Assembly (NCBI GenBank): GCA_014706295.1
Contig: JACSVZ010000012.1
Location: 14,254,227-14,318,226 of the forward strand
Direction: 5' to 3'
DNA from: Lycocorax pyrrhopterus obiensis
Taxonomy: Eukaryota > Chordata > Aves > Passeriformes > Paradisaeidae
Length of the DNA: 64,000 nt
A program made the position numbers and the translations under genes. Positions 25,347-36,965 of this stretch are shown here, piece by piece. Position 1 is the stretch's first letter; every line of letters begins with the position of its first letter. Under the pieces are notes generated by a model. That model had not been told where the DNA came from. It ran no database searches and saw only the letters and a list, made by a program, of their open reading frames with translations.

Positions 25347-25676
25347 CATAGAATCACAGACTGGTTTGGGTTGGAAGGGACCTTAAAGCCCATTCAGTTC
25401 CACCCCCTGCCATGGGCAGGGACACCTTCCACTATCCCAGCTTGCTCCAAGCCCCATCCAGCCTGGCCCTGGACACTTCCAGGGATCCAGGGGCAGCCAC
25501 AGCTTCTCTGGGCACCCTGTGCCAGGGTCTCACCACTCTCCCAGGAAGAATTTCTTCCCAATATCCCATCTAACTTGGCCCTGTGGCAGTGGGAAGCCAT
25601 TCCCCCTTGTCCTGTCACTCCAGGCCCTTGTCTAAAGTCCCTCTCCAGCTCTCTTGGAGCCCCTTTAGGCACTGGA
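25347..25676 (-). mobile_element. CR1 LINE 3' fragment, ~330 bp
   Basis: Reverse-oriented CR1 with a well-preserved tail (TCATAGAATCACAGACTGGT, GGGTTGGAAGGGACCTTAAA) extending through GGGCACCCTGTGCCAGG and the CCCTTGTCCTGTCACTCCAG block. The high similarity to the 28.8 kb and 39.1 kb copies suggests a relatively young subfamily. Confidence 0.96.
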
Positions 25677-28600
25677 CGGTGCATAATACAGATCATAACA
25701 CATAATACAGATACCTGAGACATCTTCAAAGTACCCAGTTACCACTGCAGTCATTACATGGTCCTGGTCTCCCCCCAGCCTTTGATCAGAGATGTTTAGA
25801 GTGATCTCTGCTGCTTCCAGAGCAAAGGCAGCTCCATCTCCTCCTTCCCCAGCTGTCCTGGAGGAAGCAGTGACCCTCTGCACTCCCACAGCAACGCGAG
25901 TTCCCACCACAACACTGGGAAATCGTGGCTTTGGTTGCAACTTTGCACCATTGGCTAAGCCCAAACTAACAAACAAAACATCCCCAAACTGTCTGGCTTT
26001 GTATTTTCCTGGAGTTTAAGTGTAGTTGAAGTCATTAGATCATCTTTTCTGTATTTTTGGATGTCACAAGTCACTGCATTTCAATTGAACGTTGAGCCCT
26101 GCCACTCAGACCAGATTAAAACCCAGCAGCCCTGGGGAGAGCAGAGCTGCTCTGGGCTGACATGGGAAGTGACGAGGTGCCAGGGTGGCCCTGGCACTGC
26201 CAGGGAGGGTTTAACAGCTCACAGCAGCAGCCTGATGGAAGGAGGACGATCCAGCCACCCTGAGCCCTCTCACTCCCCAGCTGGCACAGGACACTGAGCT
26301 TTCATACCGGCTGATCTCAAAGCACTTGGACAAGGCAAGGAATCCTCGTGGCTTCACCTCACAACTCCCTGCTTGCAGGCTGAGCCCTTCCTCCCAGCTG
26401 CTGAATTAAAACCGTGTGGTTGAAAATGAGCTAATTTTGCTTGAAAGGCTGCAAGCCCCGGTGCAGGCACCGCTCCCCTCGCACGCTGTCGCAGTACGTA
26501 GCCACTGTTGCTGCAAGAGAGCTGCGGCTCATTTCAAGGTTGAATTTGTCCAGCTTCAGTCCCTGGGATATTTACATCTCTGGAAATAATCTGGGGATGC
26601 TGCAGTCCATTATAGCAGAGCTGTTGCTTCCCGTGGTCAGATCTCTGGGCAAGTGCTTGGATTTTAACACTGAGATGTCCCTACATACACCCTTCTCTGT
26701 ATTCTGTATTTTTTTTAAGATTAAGGAAAACATATTTTATTTTCAAGCTTTTCTTTGCAACTGCTAGGACCAGATACTCTTTTTAAGTGACAGGAGATGA
26801 GAATCTCGTGCATTTTCATGACCACAATGGTTGTAAGAACTCCTTTAACTAAACCATTACCCAGATTTTACCAAAGACACATGGGGCTGATGTACGTGAG
26901 GGCCACTGACACCCAGCATGGAACACACGAGCCCTGAAGTACCTAAAATTATCTCATGTTGGCTTTTGAAGATATGTCTCCACCCTCCATTCAGAATGAC
27001 AACTTTTGGCAACAACAAGAAAACAGAAATGACAGATGGTAACAAAATCTGGTACACAAACATGACAGTAGGCAATATAATGAACATTTCACCCACTCCT
27101 TCATTTATGCTAATCGGCGCTTTTGAGCAACCGGAATTGTTCTGCCAGACAGCCGCGGATCTGAAGCACGGCACAGCAAATCTCAGAGGGCCACCAACCT
27201 GAAACCAGGGTAAAACCCCACCGGGCGACTCACTGTGAATGAAATTAAAGCATCACTAAACTCCAACCCTGAAAAACTCCCCCCACTCCTAAAAAGCACA
27301 TTGACCTCTCGTCCTGCTCTGAAATTCCTGCCCTGAAAACACCACATCCACAAAACAGAGGCAGTTCGGTTTTCCTGCTACCCAAAGCTTCACCAAAATT
27401 CAGAGGAACGAGCAGAAATGAGAAGTAGCAGCTTTGCAGTCAATGTGAATTGCGCTAAATAAATGTATTTGTTACGGCAACAGAAATTTCCTTCAAAAAG
27501 CGCTTTTCTCCCAGACTCAGCTCTCTGGGATGGACCCCGTCCCTGCGGGAAAATGGTTACTCTTCCCTTTGAAGCCCACTTATCTCACGCTGACATTCTC
27601 AGCGGAAGGTGCTATGTCACCCACAAACCTCCTTTTATTTCCTATAAAAATGTAAATCAGCCTATTTTTTCCCCCCAACAACCTTATGTAATGAGCAGTG
27701 TCCTCGCTCAATCATTTTGAAGACGTGCTTTAGCCTCTATTTTATGCAGGAATCTGTAAGACTGAAACCATTCCTCCCCTTCCTTCCCTGATATTTCAGT
27801 GCTTGCTCCTTTGCCTGCTGATGCAAAGCTCTGTGGTCATTCCTGGCATGGGCAGGACATAAAAACATCTCAGAGGGCAACAGCAACACCCGTATGTTCT
27901 CCCAAGGATATAAAATAAAGTTTTCCCACAAGTAAATTGCCAGTGCTTTCAGGAAAAAAGGGCCAACCTTGAGCACTTGCCCTCAGAGCCAGCTGGGATG
28001 TGTAATTGTACAAATCTGTGTATATTTGTAATTATAAATGAGGCTGGTCCTCCATGACCAAGATTTCAAGACACTGCCCTTTACAGGACCCAGTTTTCCT
28101 TTGCTTACAGCGCTGTCATACATTACCCATGGCAGATGAAATGCTCTCTTCTGGGGACAGAATCACAGTGAAAACGCAGGAAAAATACCGAATTTTGGTC
28201 AAAATATTTCCGTTGCTTTGAGGGCAAAAACTCCCATGGTCTTGGTGTGTTTCCAGTAAGCAGGTCTGCAAGTCCTACGCTCAGCCCCAGGAGAAGGGGC
28301 TGGAGATAATCTTTGTGTCAGTAATTCATCTCATAGAATCAGAGATCTCCCACTGTCCTCATGAAGATCCACCCAGACTTCTCTGACCTGGGGAAAACTT
28401 TGCTTCTCCTGCCTTCTGTCTTATTCACTTGACATTTCCTGCCCTGGATGAAGCATTACATCCTGTTTAGTTGTTCCTTGGGTGAAAGTTACTCCATTTC
28501 TTTAATTGTCCTTGATGCCCACCTCCCCCTCTTCTAGACCTTCTGGGCAAAGCCATGTATCAATTTTGAGTCAAGGGGATCTCAGCACATGGAGCAGTTG

Positions 28601-28797
28601 GAGCAGAATCTCACCACGGATGGAGGCATGCCAGAACAGGGTTTCCTGTTCTCCTCTCTGCTTCAGTCTCAATCATTCCTGAAAGTAATGCCCCAACCAA
28701 CTTCCAGACTTGAAATGCTGGAGAAGCACTGACCAGCAGGGCTGAGGTCTTCCGGAGACTGCCGCACTGCAGCCCCTGGGTGCTTCCATAGCCTTTT
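25677..28797. other. Intergenic with candidate conserved blocks
   Basis: No gene recognised. Two stretches, about 26,930-27,190 and 27,440-27,730, are non-repetitive and AT-leaning, with scattered CpGs and homeodomain/POU-like words (TTATGCTAATCGG near 27106). They look like candidate non-coding regulatory elements. Confidence 0.35.
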
Positions 28798-29385
28798 TAT
28801 AGAACAGTTTGGGTTGGAAGGGACCTTAAAGCTCATCTCATTCCAACACCCTGCCATGGGCAGGGACAACTTCCACTATCTCAAGCCCCATCCAACCTGG
28901 CCTTGGACACTGCCAGGGATCCAGGAACAGCCACAACTGCTCTGGGCACCCTGTGCCAGGGCCTCCTCACCCTCACAGGGAACAATTCCTTCCCAATATC
29001 CCATCTAACCCTGCCCTGTGGCAGTGGGAAACCATTCCCCCTTGTCCTGTCACTCTAGGCCCTTGTCCCAAGTCCCTCTCCAGCTCTCCTGGAGCCCCTT
29101 CAGGCCCTGGAAGGGGCTCTGAGCTCTCCCTGGAGCCTTTTCTTCTCTGGGTGAACACCCCCAGCTCTCCCAGCCTGGCTCCAGAGCAGAGGGGCTCCAG
29201 CCCTCAGAGCATTTCTGTGGTCTCCTCTGCACTCATTTCAGCAGCTCCACGTCCTTCTGATGCTGGTGGCCCAGAACTGGGGGCAGCTTTGTAGGTGGGA
29301 TCTCACCTGAATCCCCCTCTCACCTGCTGCCCATGCTGTAGGAGGAGCCCAGGATAAGGCTGGCTTTCTGGGCTGCCCTTTCAAT
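28798..29385 (-). mobile_element. CR1 LINE fragment, ~590 bp
   Basis: The longest CR1 copy in the window, reverse-oriented. It runs from the tail (CAGTTTGGGTTGGAAGGGAC) through the CTGTCACTCTAGGCCCTTGT block into more 5' CR1 sequence (GGTGGCCCAGAACTGGGGGC; GGCTGGCTTTCTGGGCTGCC). It remains 5'-truncated and non-coding. Confidence 0.95.
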
Positions 29386-29799
29386 CCATAGGTGCAGAAT
29401 GTCACCTGCTAAAAGATAAGCAGATCCTCATATATTTTTCTGTTTGAGGTTTTCTTCAAGGCTTTACACACACGGGCTTCCCATCCCCTACCACCCATAC
29501 TCCCCTTTCCTCTGCCTAATTTCAGAGTAAGGAAGCGGCACATGATGTTCCTTCTCTCCAGGACAAGGTGAACTGGCTGGCAGGTTGTCTGATGAGACGG
29601 AATCTGCCCCAGGACATAGTGAAGAGGTGGGAGCTTCTGCCTGTTGTTTGTCATGGAAAATGGAAGATGCGTTCAGCTGCTACTGAAACCAGGAATTCCA
29701 GCTCAAAACCAGGAACATCAGCTTGGGAGGATGCTGCTCTGGTGCTGCTGTGGCTGAAGGAGGCTCAACCCCACATCCTCGGCCACCCAGGTGCGTTCA

Positions 29800-30090
29800 C
29801 AGGGGTCCTGCAGCCGGGGGTCTCTGGGTGCCCCGGAGCCGCCTGGCCATGGGGTGTGTGGGGCGCGGGGGGCCGGGATGTGCTGGTGGATGGTCTGGGT
29901 TGCTTTGCTGAAGCCCTGAGCCAGGACCCCCGACAGCCTCCAGCTCTGCCGGGGCCGTCCCCACGTCCCCAGCGGGCTTAGCCCGCTCGCTGGACACGCT
30001 CAAAGTTCACGGTGCTATAAATACCCGGGCACAGGGCTGCCAGCGGGGCCGGCCGGCGCGGGGCGGGGGGGGTGCTGCTAAAAGAGCTTT
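29800..30090 (+). promoter_or_regulatory. CpG pocket with TATA box, possible promoter
   Basis: A small GC/CpG-rich patch contains a near-consensus TATA box (CTATAAATA, TATAAATA at 30016-30023) followed by CCCGGGCACAGGGCTGCCAG and the GGCCGGCCGGCGCGGGG run. If used, initiation would fall near 30,045 on the plus strand. No recognisable coding exon follows, so a non-coding transcript or enhancer is equally possible. Confidence 0.35.
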
Positions 30091-33000
30091 CGTTGCAATT
30101 AACCCTGTGTGTGCACGAGTCCCCTCTGTGCGGTTTGAAAAAGAGGAATCCTCCAATTCGAAACGTGTCTAAAGCCAGAAGAGAGCAGCAAACTCCTTCA
30201 GTGGGCTGATTCCTGCTGGGAAGAGCCCTGGGATTGGTACCAGGACTGGAAGAGCACAGGGGGCTGGAGGATGTTGCAGGGGATGGGTGTTTTGTGGCCA
30301 GGCACATCCACAGCTGCTGTGTGACCCCCCAGCTTGGGCACGTCCTTGTGTTGGGGATGCAGTGATCTGGATCCAGCATGGCTTGTGTCCCCCCATAAAG
30401 CAGAGGCTGCCTGGGCACCCCACATTCCCCACAGAGCGTGGCCTCATGCCACACAGCCCCACGCCCTTTCCCCCATATGGCTCCACAGAGCACAGCCCCA
30501 CACCCTGCCCTGTATGCCCCCATACAGCGCAGCCCTGCTCCCCCCAGCCTGCCCCGTGTCCCCGGCACCACGGGCAGGACTCATTCCCAGCAGAAGGGCT
30601 AAAACGCATCGAAAACCTTGGAGAGCAACAGAAACGCACTAAATCAGTACAGGCTCCAACCCCGGCTTGGGGACAACCCCAAAACGTGGAGTCCCTAGTG
30701 GTGTCAGGTCACCCGAGGCAGAGCACAGCACATCACCTGCAGCAGGGTGTGAAGCGGCTCCCTGGGGAGACGCCTGTGACCCCACCCAAAGCTGTACAGA
30801 GCCCTTTTGTGGTGTCAAATGTTACCTTTTAGCCATTTCCCTCCCACACCTTACCCTGCCGGGCTGAAGGGCGAGCCTGTCTCTGAGGAAGAGCCTCTTG
30901 CCCCTTTTGCCACGTTCGAAACACGAGAGATGGGAAGCCGGGAGCGAACAGAGGAAAAGCCGGCAGAGCAGAGCCCCACGGGCTGTGTGCTACCCACTGG
31001 CTCCTGCTGAGGCTGGACACAACTCAGTGCACACATGGCTCAGGCACAACGGCTCAGGACTGAGCAAGGTCCTTGTGACCAAAGGTGATCTCCAGCTCCA
31101 TCGGGGCCAGGCTGCCTCGAGCACGGGGCTGCACATCCCCATGGCCTCGCAGGCAAGGGGTGACCCTGTCCCCTGCCCTCCGGAATGTCGCAGCTGCGAG
31201 GGACCCGTGGCTTTGCTCAGGTCACGGTGCCCAGCTGACTCTGCCACCAGAACAACCTCATTTCAGCCTTGGAAATGTCACCTTTTGGGTCCCTTCAGGC
31301 CAAGCAAAGGCACATTCATCACCTCACTCTCCATCATCTCCTCTCCTCCCCATCACCACCGCAGCTCCCGTGACGCCGAACACCTCCTTGTTGCATTTGG
31401 ATGCCCAGAATTTTGGGTTACTCAGGTCATCGCTCCTGATGCCGACAGGGTCCTGCCCCACAGCTGTGCCCCGTACCCTGCCCCATTCCCCACATTCCCT
31501 GTGCTGCTCTGGGATGTGGCTGCTGCAGAGCTGGTCCCCCCAAGCCCCAGGGTCGCTGTGAGCAGCACTGCTGGACTCTGCACGGCGCAGCACCGGAGCA
31601 AAGGAGCCGAGTGGATGGCACTAGGGGGAGATAAAGGCTGGAACATGCCAGGACCTGCACCCTTGCCCTCCTGTCCTCTTGTCCCCAAGGCCACCCTGGC
31701 CCCAGCTGCTGGCGGGGACAAAGGGGAGAACTGCAGGTTTCCGCCTGTCACGGTCCTGTTGCTTTGTGAGGTCTTTCCTAGCATTTTCAGTCTTTGGGAA
31801 GCATCTTTGGCAATGAGGGGCCTTATGGCATTTATGCCTTTATGCAGCAGGTATAAAAGCAAGAAACTACCTTCTCCCATATGCAGGTAGCGCATGGACA
31901 CCCCAAAACCCATCCAGGAAGGAGGAGAACAGACACAATGCCCAGAATGAGGGTCAGTAGGGAAGGAGGAGTCTGGGGACATGGCTGGGAAGCAGAGTGA
32001 CACATGCTGCAAGACCTCAGCTGGAGGCTCAGCCTGTCACATCCGACTCCCCTTTCCTAATGCCCCTAGGTGCACTGGGCATCAGCACAGCTGTGACAGC
32101 CATTCCAGGACCCCACCACCAGCAAAATGGGCACCTTCAGGGCTAAAAACCATTTCAGGGGACCTCTGGGTCAAGGTATCATCCCAGTATCACACCAGCT
32201 CCTCTTCTCCCATGGATGTTCCCTTCTCCACAGGCTCCCTGTGACCTCTCCCATCGGAGATGGGACGAGTTCACTAGGCAGAGTTTGGAGGAGCTCCTGG
32301 GAGACAAGGAGCTGAACCAGCAGGACCTGTCCCCAACAGAGATGTTCATGCCCAGCTGGATCACAGTGGCACCCATGGGTGCAGCCGTGGCTCCTGTGGG
32401 GTGAATCAGTGCTGGATGCTGGGGTAGGCACTGTGCAATGGCAGCTCTGTAGGCAAGAGCCACATGGGGGGAGCACTTTCCCCTTGTATTTTCTATGGAT
32501 TAGAAAGAAAAGTTAAATCTCTTCCTCTTTTTCCAGGAGGAGAGACTCAGAGTGTGACTGGCAAAGAGTTATCAAAAAATGCTACTAATACAGGTTTGTA
32601 CACCACTTGCAATGCCATAAAATCACAGTGCCCTGCGGGCCTGGGCTCACTGGGCACGTCCCTGAGCTCCCCCCCAAAAAAACCCATACACAAACTCCAC
32701 ACAAAAAACACCCCAAACCACCAACCCGCTGCAAACTTGTGTTTTCTCTCCTACTGCCCAGCTTGGTCACAACCACAGCACACAGAGGCAACACTTGCCC
32801 TGCAGTCACATCTCTGGTTTGCTTACGATTTACAATTATTTAGAGCTCCAGCTCCACAGTTTCCAACATTCTCTCTCCTAAGCTTCATGACTGACGGCAC
32901 TGGAGGGGAACGGGGCTGGTAACGTGATAGGGACGTTGGCCTCAGACCAGGAGGCTGGATGCAGAGGGTGGAAGGCAGAGGGGTGCCCAGGCTGGGGTGT

Positions 33001-33940
33001 TATCCAAGCCCCTGCAGGAACAAGGTGTCTTTGGCTTGATGTGAGCTGGCAAGAGCAAGAGGAGAGAAGGAGATCCTCCGTCAGCGCTTTGCTATGCACT
33101 GTGCTCCCTGTTCTCCACCGCCCGGACACACGGACTCACCACTGCTGTGGTGACAGGACACCCATTCTCAGGGCTGCTCATCCTGGGTCCTTTCTCCCTC
33201 TCAGGCCTGCAAAATTCCATGTTCTGCTTCAGCTTGGTTCCAAACACGTGCCCAAAAAGCAGAAACCAACACAACATCACCGCTTTTCCTGAGCTGCAAG
33301 GTGAGCGAGGTGCACGCAGCAGCACCCGATGGGCCACCCCTTGTGCCGAGTGTCCACTGACAGAGGTGGCTCCAACACGATGCCGTTGTATAAAAGAACT
33401 GATGGTCTGTGCTCGGACCCTGTCACAGCCCCTAAACCCTCGGGGGGCTCTGGCGCAAGTCTGGGGTTTGCATTGTCCCTTACCCAGGCAGATCCATGGG
33501 CTTGCAAACCCACCTGGAAGTAAAGGCCCATTTTTCCTGCTATTTTTCAATAACATTAAATAAGGACAGAAGCATTTCCTGCGATTGCTCATGGCTGCAT
33601 CGCAGCCTCCCCCGTGTGAAATGCACCATGTGCCACTGTGGGATGCCAGTCCAGGATCTTAGGCTGCAAATGGACAGGGATTGGGGTTTGCTTCAATTGC
33701 TTCCATGCTGGTTCTTTGCTTTTAGCAAACCATTCCTAAGATCGTGCCATTCTGCCACACGTTCTACACAATCACTTCCCATCTCCCAGCTTGGACACAG
33801 CTTTGAAAAAGGACATTTCACCTCCACTGAAATTAGTGCCCCTGGCACTAATACGGCCCCTCTGCAGGCAGAGCCGGGCCCTTCCCAAAGGTTTCTGCTT
33901 GTAGGCACCTCATGCTAAGCCCGACGTGGTCACTTGTCTT
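30091..33940. other. Intergenic, GC-rich, no gene seen
   Basis: GC-rich DNA with several overlapping open frames on both strands, as expected by chance at this composition. A short degenerate repeat of CACAGCCCCACACCCTGCCC-like units occupies about 30,446-30,560. A second TATA-like TATAAAAG lies at 31852-31859 on plus, without a CpG context. No protein family is recognised. Confidence 0.5.
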
Positions 33941-33949
33941 CAAGTGTCG

Positions 33950-34130
33950 AGTACAAAGCATATGCAGGACAGATGGGTATGAGGCTTAGAAGATAATTAA
34001 GCATGTTAATGAAGTTCATTTGCATCTAGCTCTTAAATTTCCATAAACTTTGCGAGGCTGGGAAATGAGAATTGCTGCTTGACGTTGCAAAGCAACAGAA
34101 GTTTAGTTACCAAAAGCAAAGCAGTGATTA
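33950..34130. promoter_or_regulatory. Candidate enhancer with POU octamer and X-box-like site
   Basis: A compact AT-rich block in GC-rich surroundings contains TAATTAAGCATGTTAATGAA (homeodomain-type words), an exact octamer ATTTGCAT (about 34018-34025) and an RFX X-box-like inverted repeat GTTGCAAAGCAAC (about 34084-34096). No repeat or coding signal overlaps it. Function is inferred from motifs only. Confidence 0.4.
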
Positions 34131-36749
34131 ACGAGTGAGACCCAAAGCTGCTGTGGCCAGGCTGAGGACAGCTCTGCAGGTTCCCCTGGCAGAGCCACGA
34201 CACATGAGGCTCCCCACCCCACTGCAGTGGGCACAGTCATTAATACAAACTGCTGGTGGGCTTTGCTGGACCGAAATGTCACGGAACCAGAGAGAGCGGG
34301 GAGAAATCATTGCTCCAAAGAAAGATTTGACCCAGAGGTGAAGGAAAAGCTCTTTGGTGTGAAAAGGAAAGTTGGTGGCTGGTGCGGGAAGCCAGGTGAG
34401 AGCACCCTTTCCATGGGCTGCCTCTGAAGCAGGACCAGGGCAGAGTCCTTTGATGAAGTCTGGGTGATGGCACAGCAGAGAGAGGCAGATGGGCATCCCC
34501 TGGGCAGAGATTGAGCCCAGGGCTGTGACCCAGAGAGCTGGAGCAGCCCCAGGAAAACAGGAGAACAGCTTGGACTGGGGATCCCCAGCGAACCCCCAAG
34601 GATACCCCAGGGCAACGAGGGCAGGAGCTGCCAGATGTGCTCCACACCCACCTCCCACAGTGCTGGAGCTGGGAGGGCACTGGGGTCCTAATGTGTGGCC
34701 AAGGCTGGGCCAGAGGTCACCTGCAAGTTCTCACCTCCACAGGAAAGCTGAAATATGACCTCCGGTTAAGCAAGGAGGGCACAAGCCAGACAGTTTCCAG
34801 CCACCCATGGGTCACAGACTGGGAGATGGCTCCAGGTGCTGTAGCATCTCTCCATTACCCCCGAGGTGATGGTGGTTCCTCAGAAGCGGAGACCCTGAGA
34901 GCGGCACAGAATCTGGGACCACCCCCACACCAATAACCTATGGGGTCAGGTACCACTCACCTTCCTGGCACCCAGGACAATCCTGGAGCACAGAGGAGGA
35001 AGAAGCCAGTGGATCCCACAGAGATCCCATTGCTGCAGCATGCCTGAGGTGCCAGATCCCTGGCAGCACCTGTAGATGGGAGACATGGAACAGCCCTCAG
35101 GTTAGCCCTGCTGTTCCCCACTGTCCAGCTGGGCCAAGCACACCATGTCAGCAGGCCGAGCACCCAAGGCTCACTATGGACAAACACAGCCCAGACTTTC
35201 AGGAACTGCTATGAAACATCTCCCTGAGAGATCTCTGGGCTTTTCTTGTTACACAGTCCCCACATAAACTAACCACACACAGGGTGGGTCTTTCAATACA
35301 CCCAGCATCCGTGTATGACATGTCCTGACTACAAACCAAAGCACAGAGAGAAAAGAAACTTTAACGTGGGCTTACCCTGGACAAGACAAACTGAAAACAG
35401 GAAGACTGGATTCATTTGAAATACCTTCATCAGATTTATTAACAAATATCCCTTGGCAGTTGACAATCACCACGATCCACAATCAGAACCCAACTGGACA
35501 ACATTGGAACAGTTTTCACCGACAGCAGAAGGCAAATACCTGGGAACACCCCAGCAAGGCCTACACACCCCTACTGGCATTAAACACTGGGCTGGCACCA
35601 AGAAGCCCAGGACAAACGCTGGCTGTGGTGCCAACTGCACCACAGGTGTTACTGTGTGCTCTGATACTTACCTGGTCTGTGGGAAAAAACCAAATGTTCA
35701 GAATATGAGGGAAAAGAATCAATTGGGACCCAGAGAAACTGGATGCTGCTTCTCTTTGATTCCAGCAGCTCTCGGTCTGCTGCAGCTGAGGGAGAGCAGG
35801 GAAAGGGGAGCTGGACAGTGTGGCTGGACACATACAGATTCTGTGGCTCCCTGGTGAGAAGGGTTTGGTGCTGCAGGACACAATGGTGGTGGGTCACTGG
35901 TCATTGACAGGCAGCAGGATTCAGAGGAAACCTTAACATCTTTCAGGCTAACCCTGACTGGGGAGGGCTCAGGGCTTCATTAGGGGTTTCACCCCCAGTG
36001 AAACCCGATGAACACACAGTGGGATGCTGACAAGAAACCCCAAGAGAGGTGGGGGTGTGGGACAGACAGACACAGGGTTTGCTCTTTGGGCCAGATTCCA
36101 GTTTTGGAAGCATCAAGGCTCCTCTTCTTGCCCAGCCACTCCCGCTCAGCCAGTCCTTGCTCTGTAGATACTCACTCCAGAATAACTGCCTCACTCCCCT
36201 TTCCAAGCAAACTAAGGGGATCTGCATAAGGCACTGGAATTCCAGAGTAAACCATCAATGCTCTCTGACAAAGAGAAAAATAACTATTTAAAGCTCATTC
36301 CCAGTTTTGGCCAACACAAGCTCCCTGTGGGGAAAAGCTCTGCCACAGCCGGCAGTGACCTTTGGTGGCTGCAGAGGTGCTGCCAGTGGCGGCTGCATGG
36401 CCCCTTCCCAACACTTCAGAGCTTGATTAAAATGAGGAAAAATTAGGAAGGAGTCATCTTCTCACCCGGCACTGGGAACATGAAGGTCATTCACTGCCAA
36501 CCAACACATCAAAGTGCAGTGGGTCTACGTGACAAATCCCTTCTGTGGTTAAGATGCCTCCTAAATACGCACCTAATGAAAAATTAACTTGGTGGCTTTG
36601 CAATTATCAAAGAAACATTGTCAAAAGCCAGATCCAAAACAAAGGGCTGAAAAACCTATTCCAAACTATTCTTCTTCCAGATCATGTGCCAAGGGCTGTG
36701 GCTGAAGCGGGGCTGGAGCAAAAATACGAAAGCAAAACGATTTGGAGTT
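34131..36749. other. Intergenic, no gene seen
   Basis: Mixed unique DNA. Open frames are short and overlapping. One minus-strand AATAAA (35435-35440) exists but is not linked to any recognisable gene end. Confidence 0.5.
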
Positions 36750-36965
36750 GACATAGTGTATTGTGAATTACTTCTCAGCTTTTCTACATCTAAGAGAGCA
36801 TGAAATGATCGGCCGTACAGTGGAACAGTTTAATATACAATTGATTACAGAGCCGCAGATAATACGCGTTGGATCTATATACACACAGAGCTTAATATTT
36901 CACAGATACAACTTTTTGCCATCTTGGTTTGTCCACAAAGCATTGGCAGAGTATTTACAGTGAGG
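36750..36965 (-). other. Unique AT-rich block retaining CpGs
   Basis: This block reads like a constrained non-coding or 3'UTR-type sequence: AT-rich, non-repetitive, but keeping CpGs in words such as GATCGGCCGTACAG and AATACGCGTTGG. On minus it shows GTGTATATAGATCC and TATATTAAACTGTTCC. It lies about 8.5 kb past the ADCY9 stop codon, so it could be a distal ADCY9 3'UTR end or an independent element. Confidence 0.3.

Noticed and set aside
30898..31890. 330-codon plus-strand open frame, overlapped by a 196-codon minus-strand frame
   Set aside because: Composition is that of random GC-rich DNA. There are no recognisable domains, no splice or promoter context, and both strands are open at once.
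35376..35395. Tiny acceptor-donor pair on minus (tgttttcag ... CCAG|ggtaagc)
   Set aside because: Lies downstream of the ADCY9 coding end with no gene to join; chance pairing is likely.
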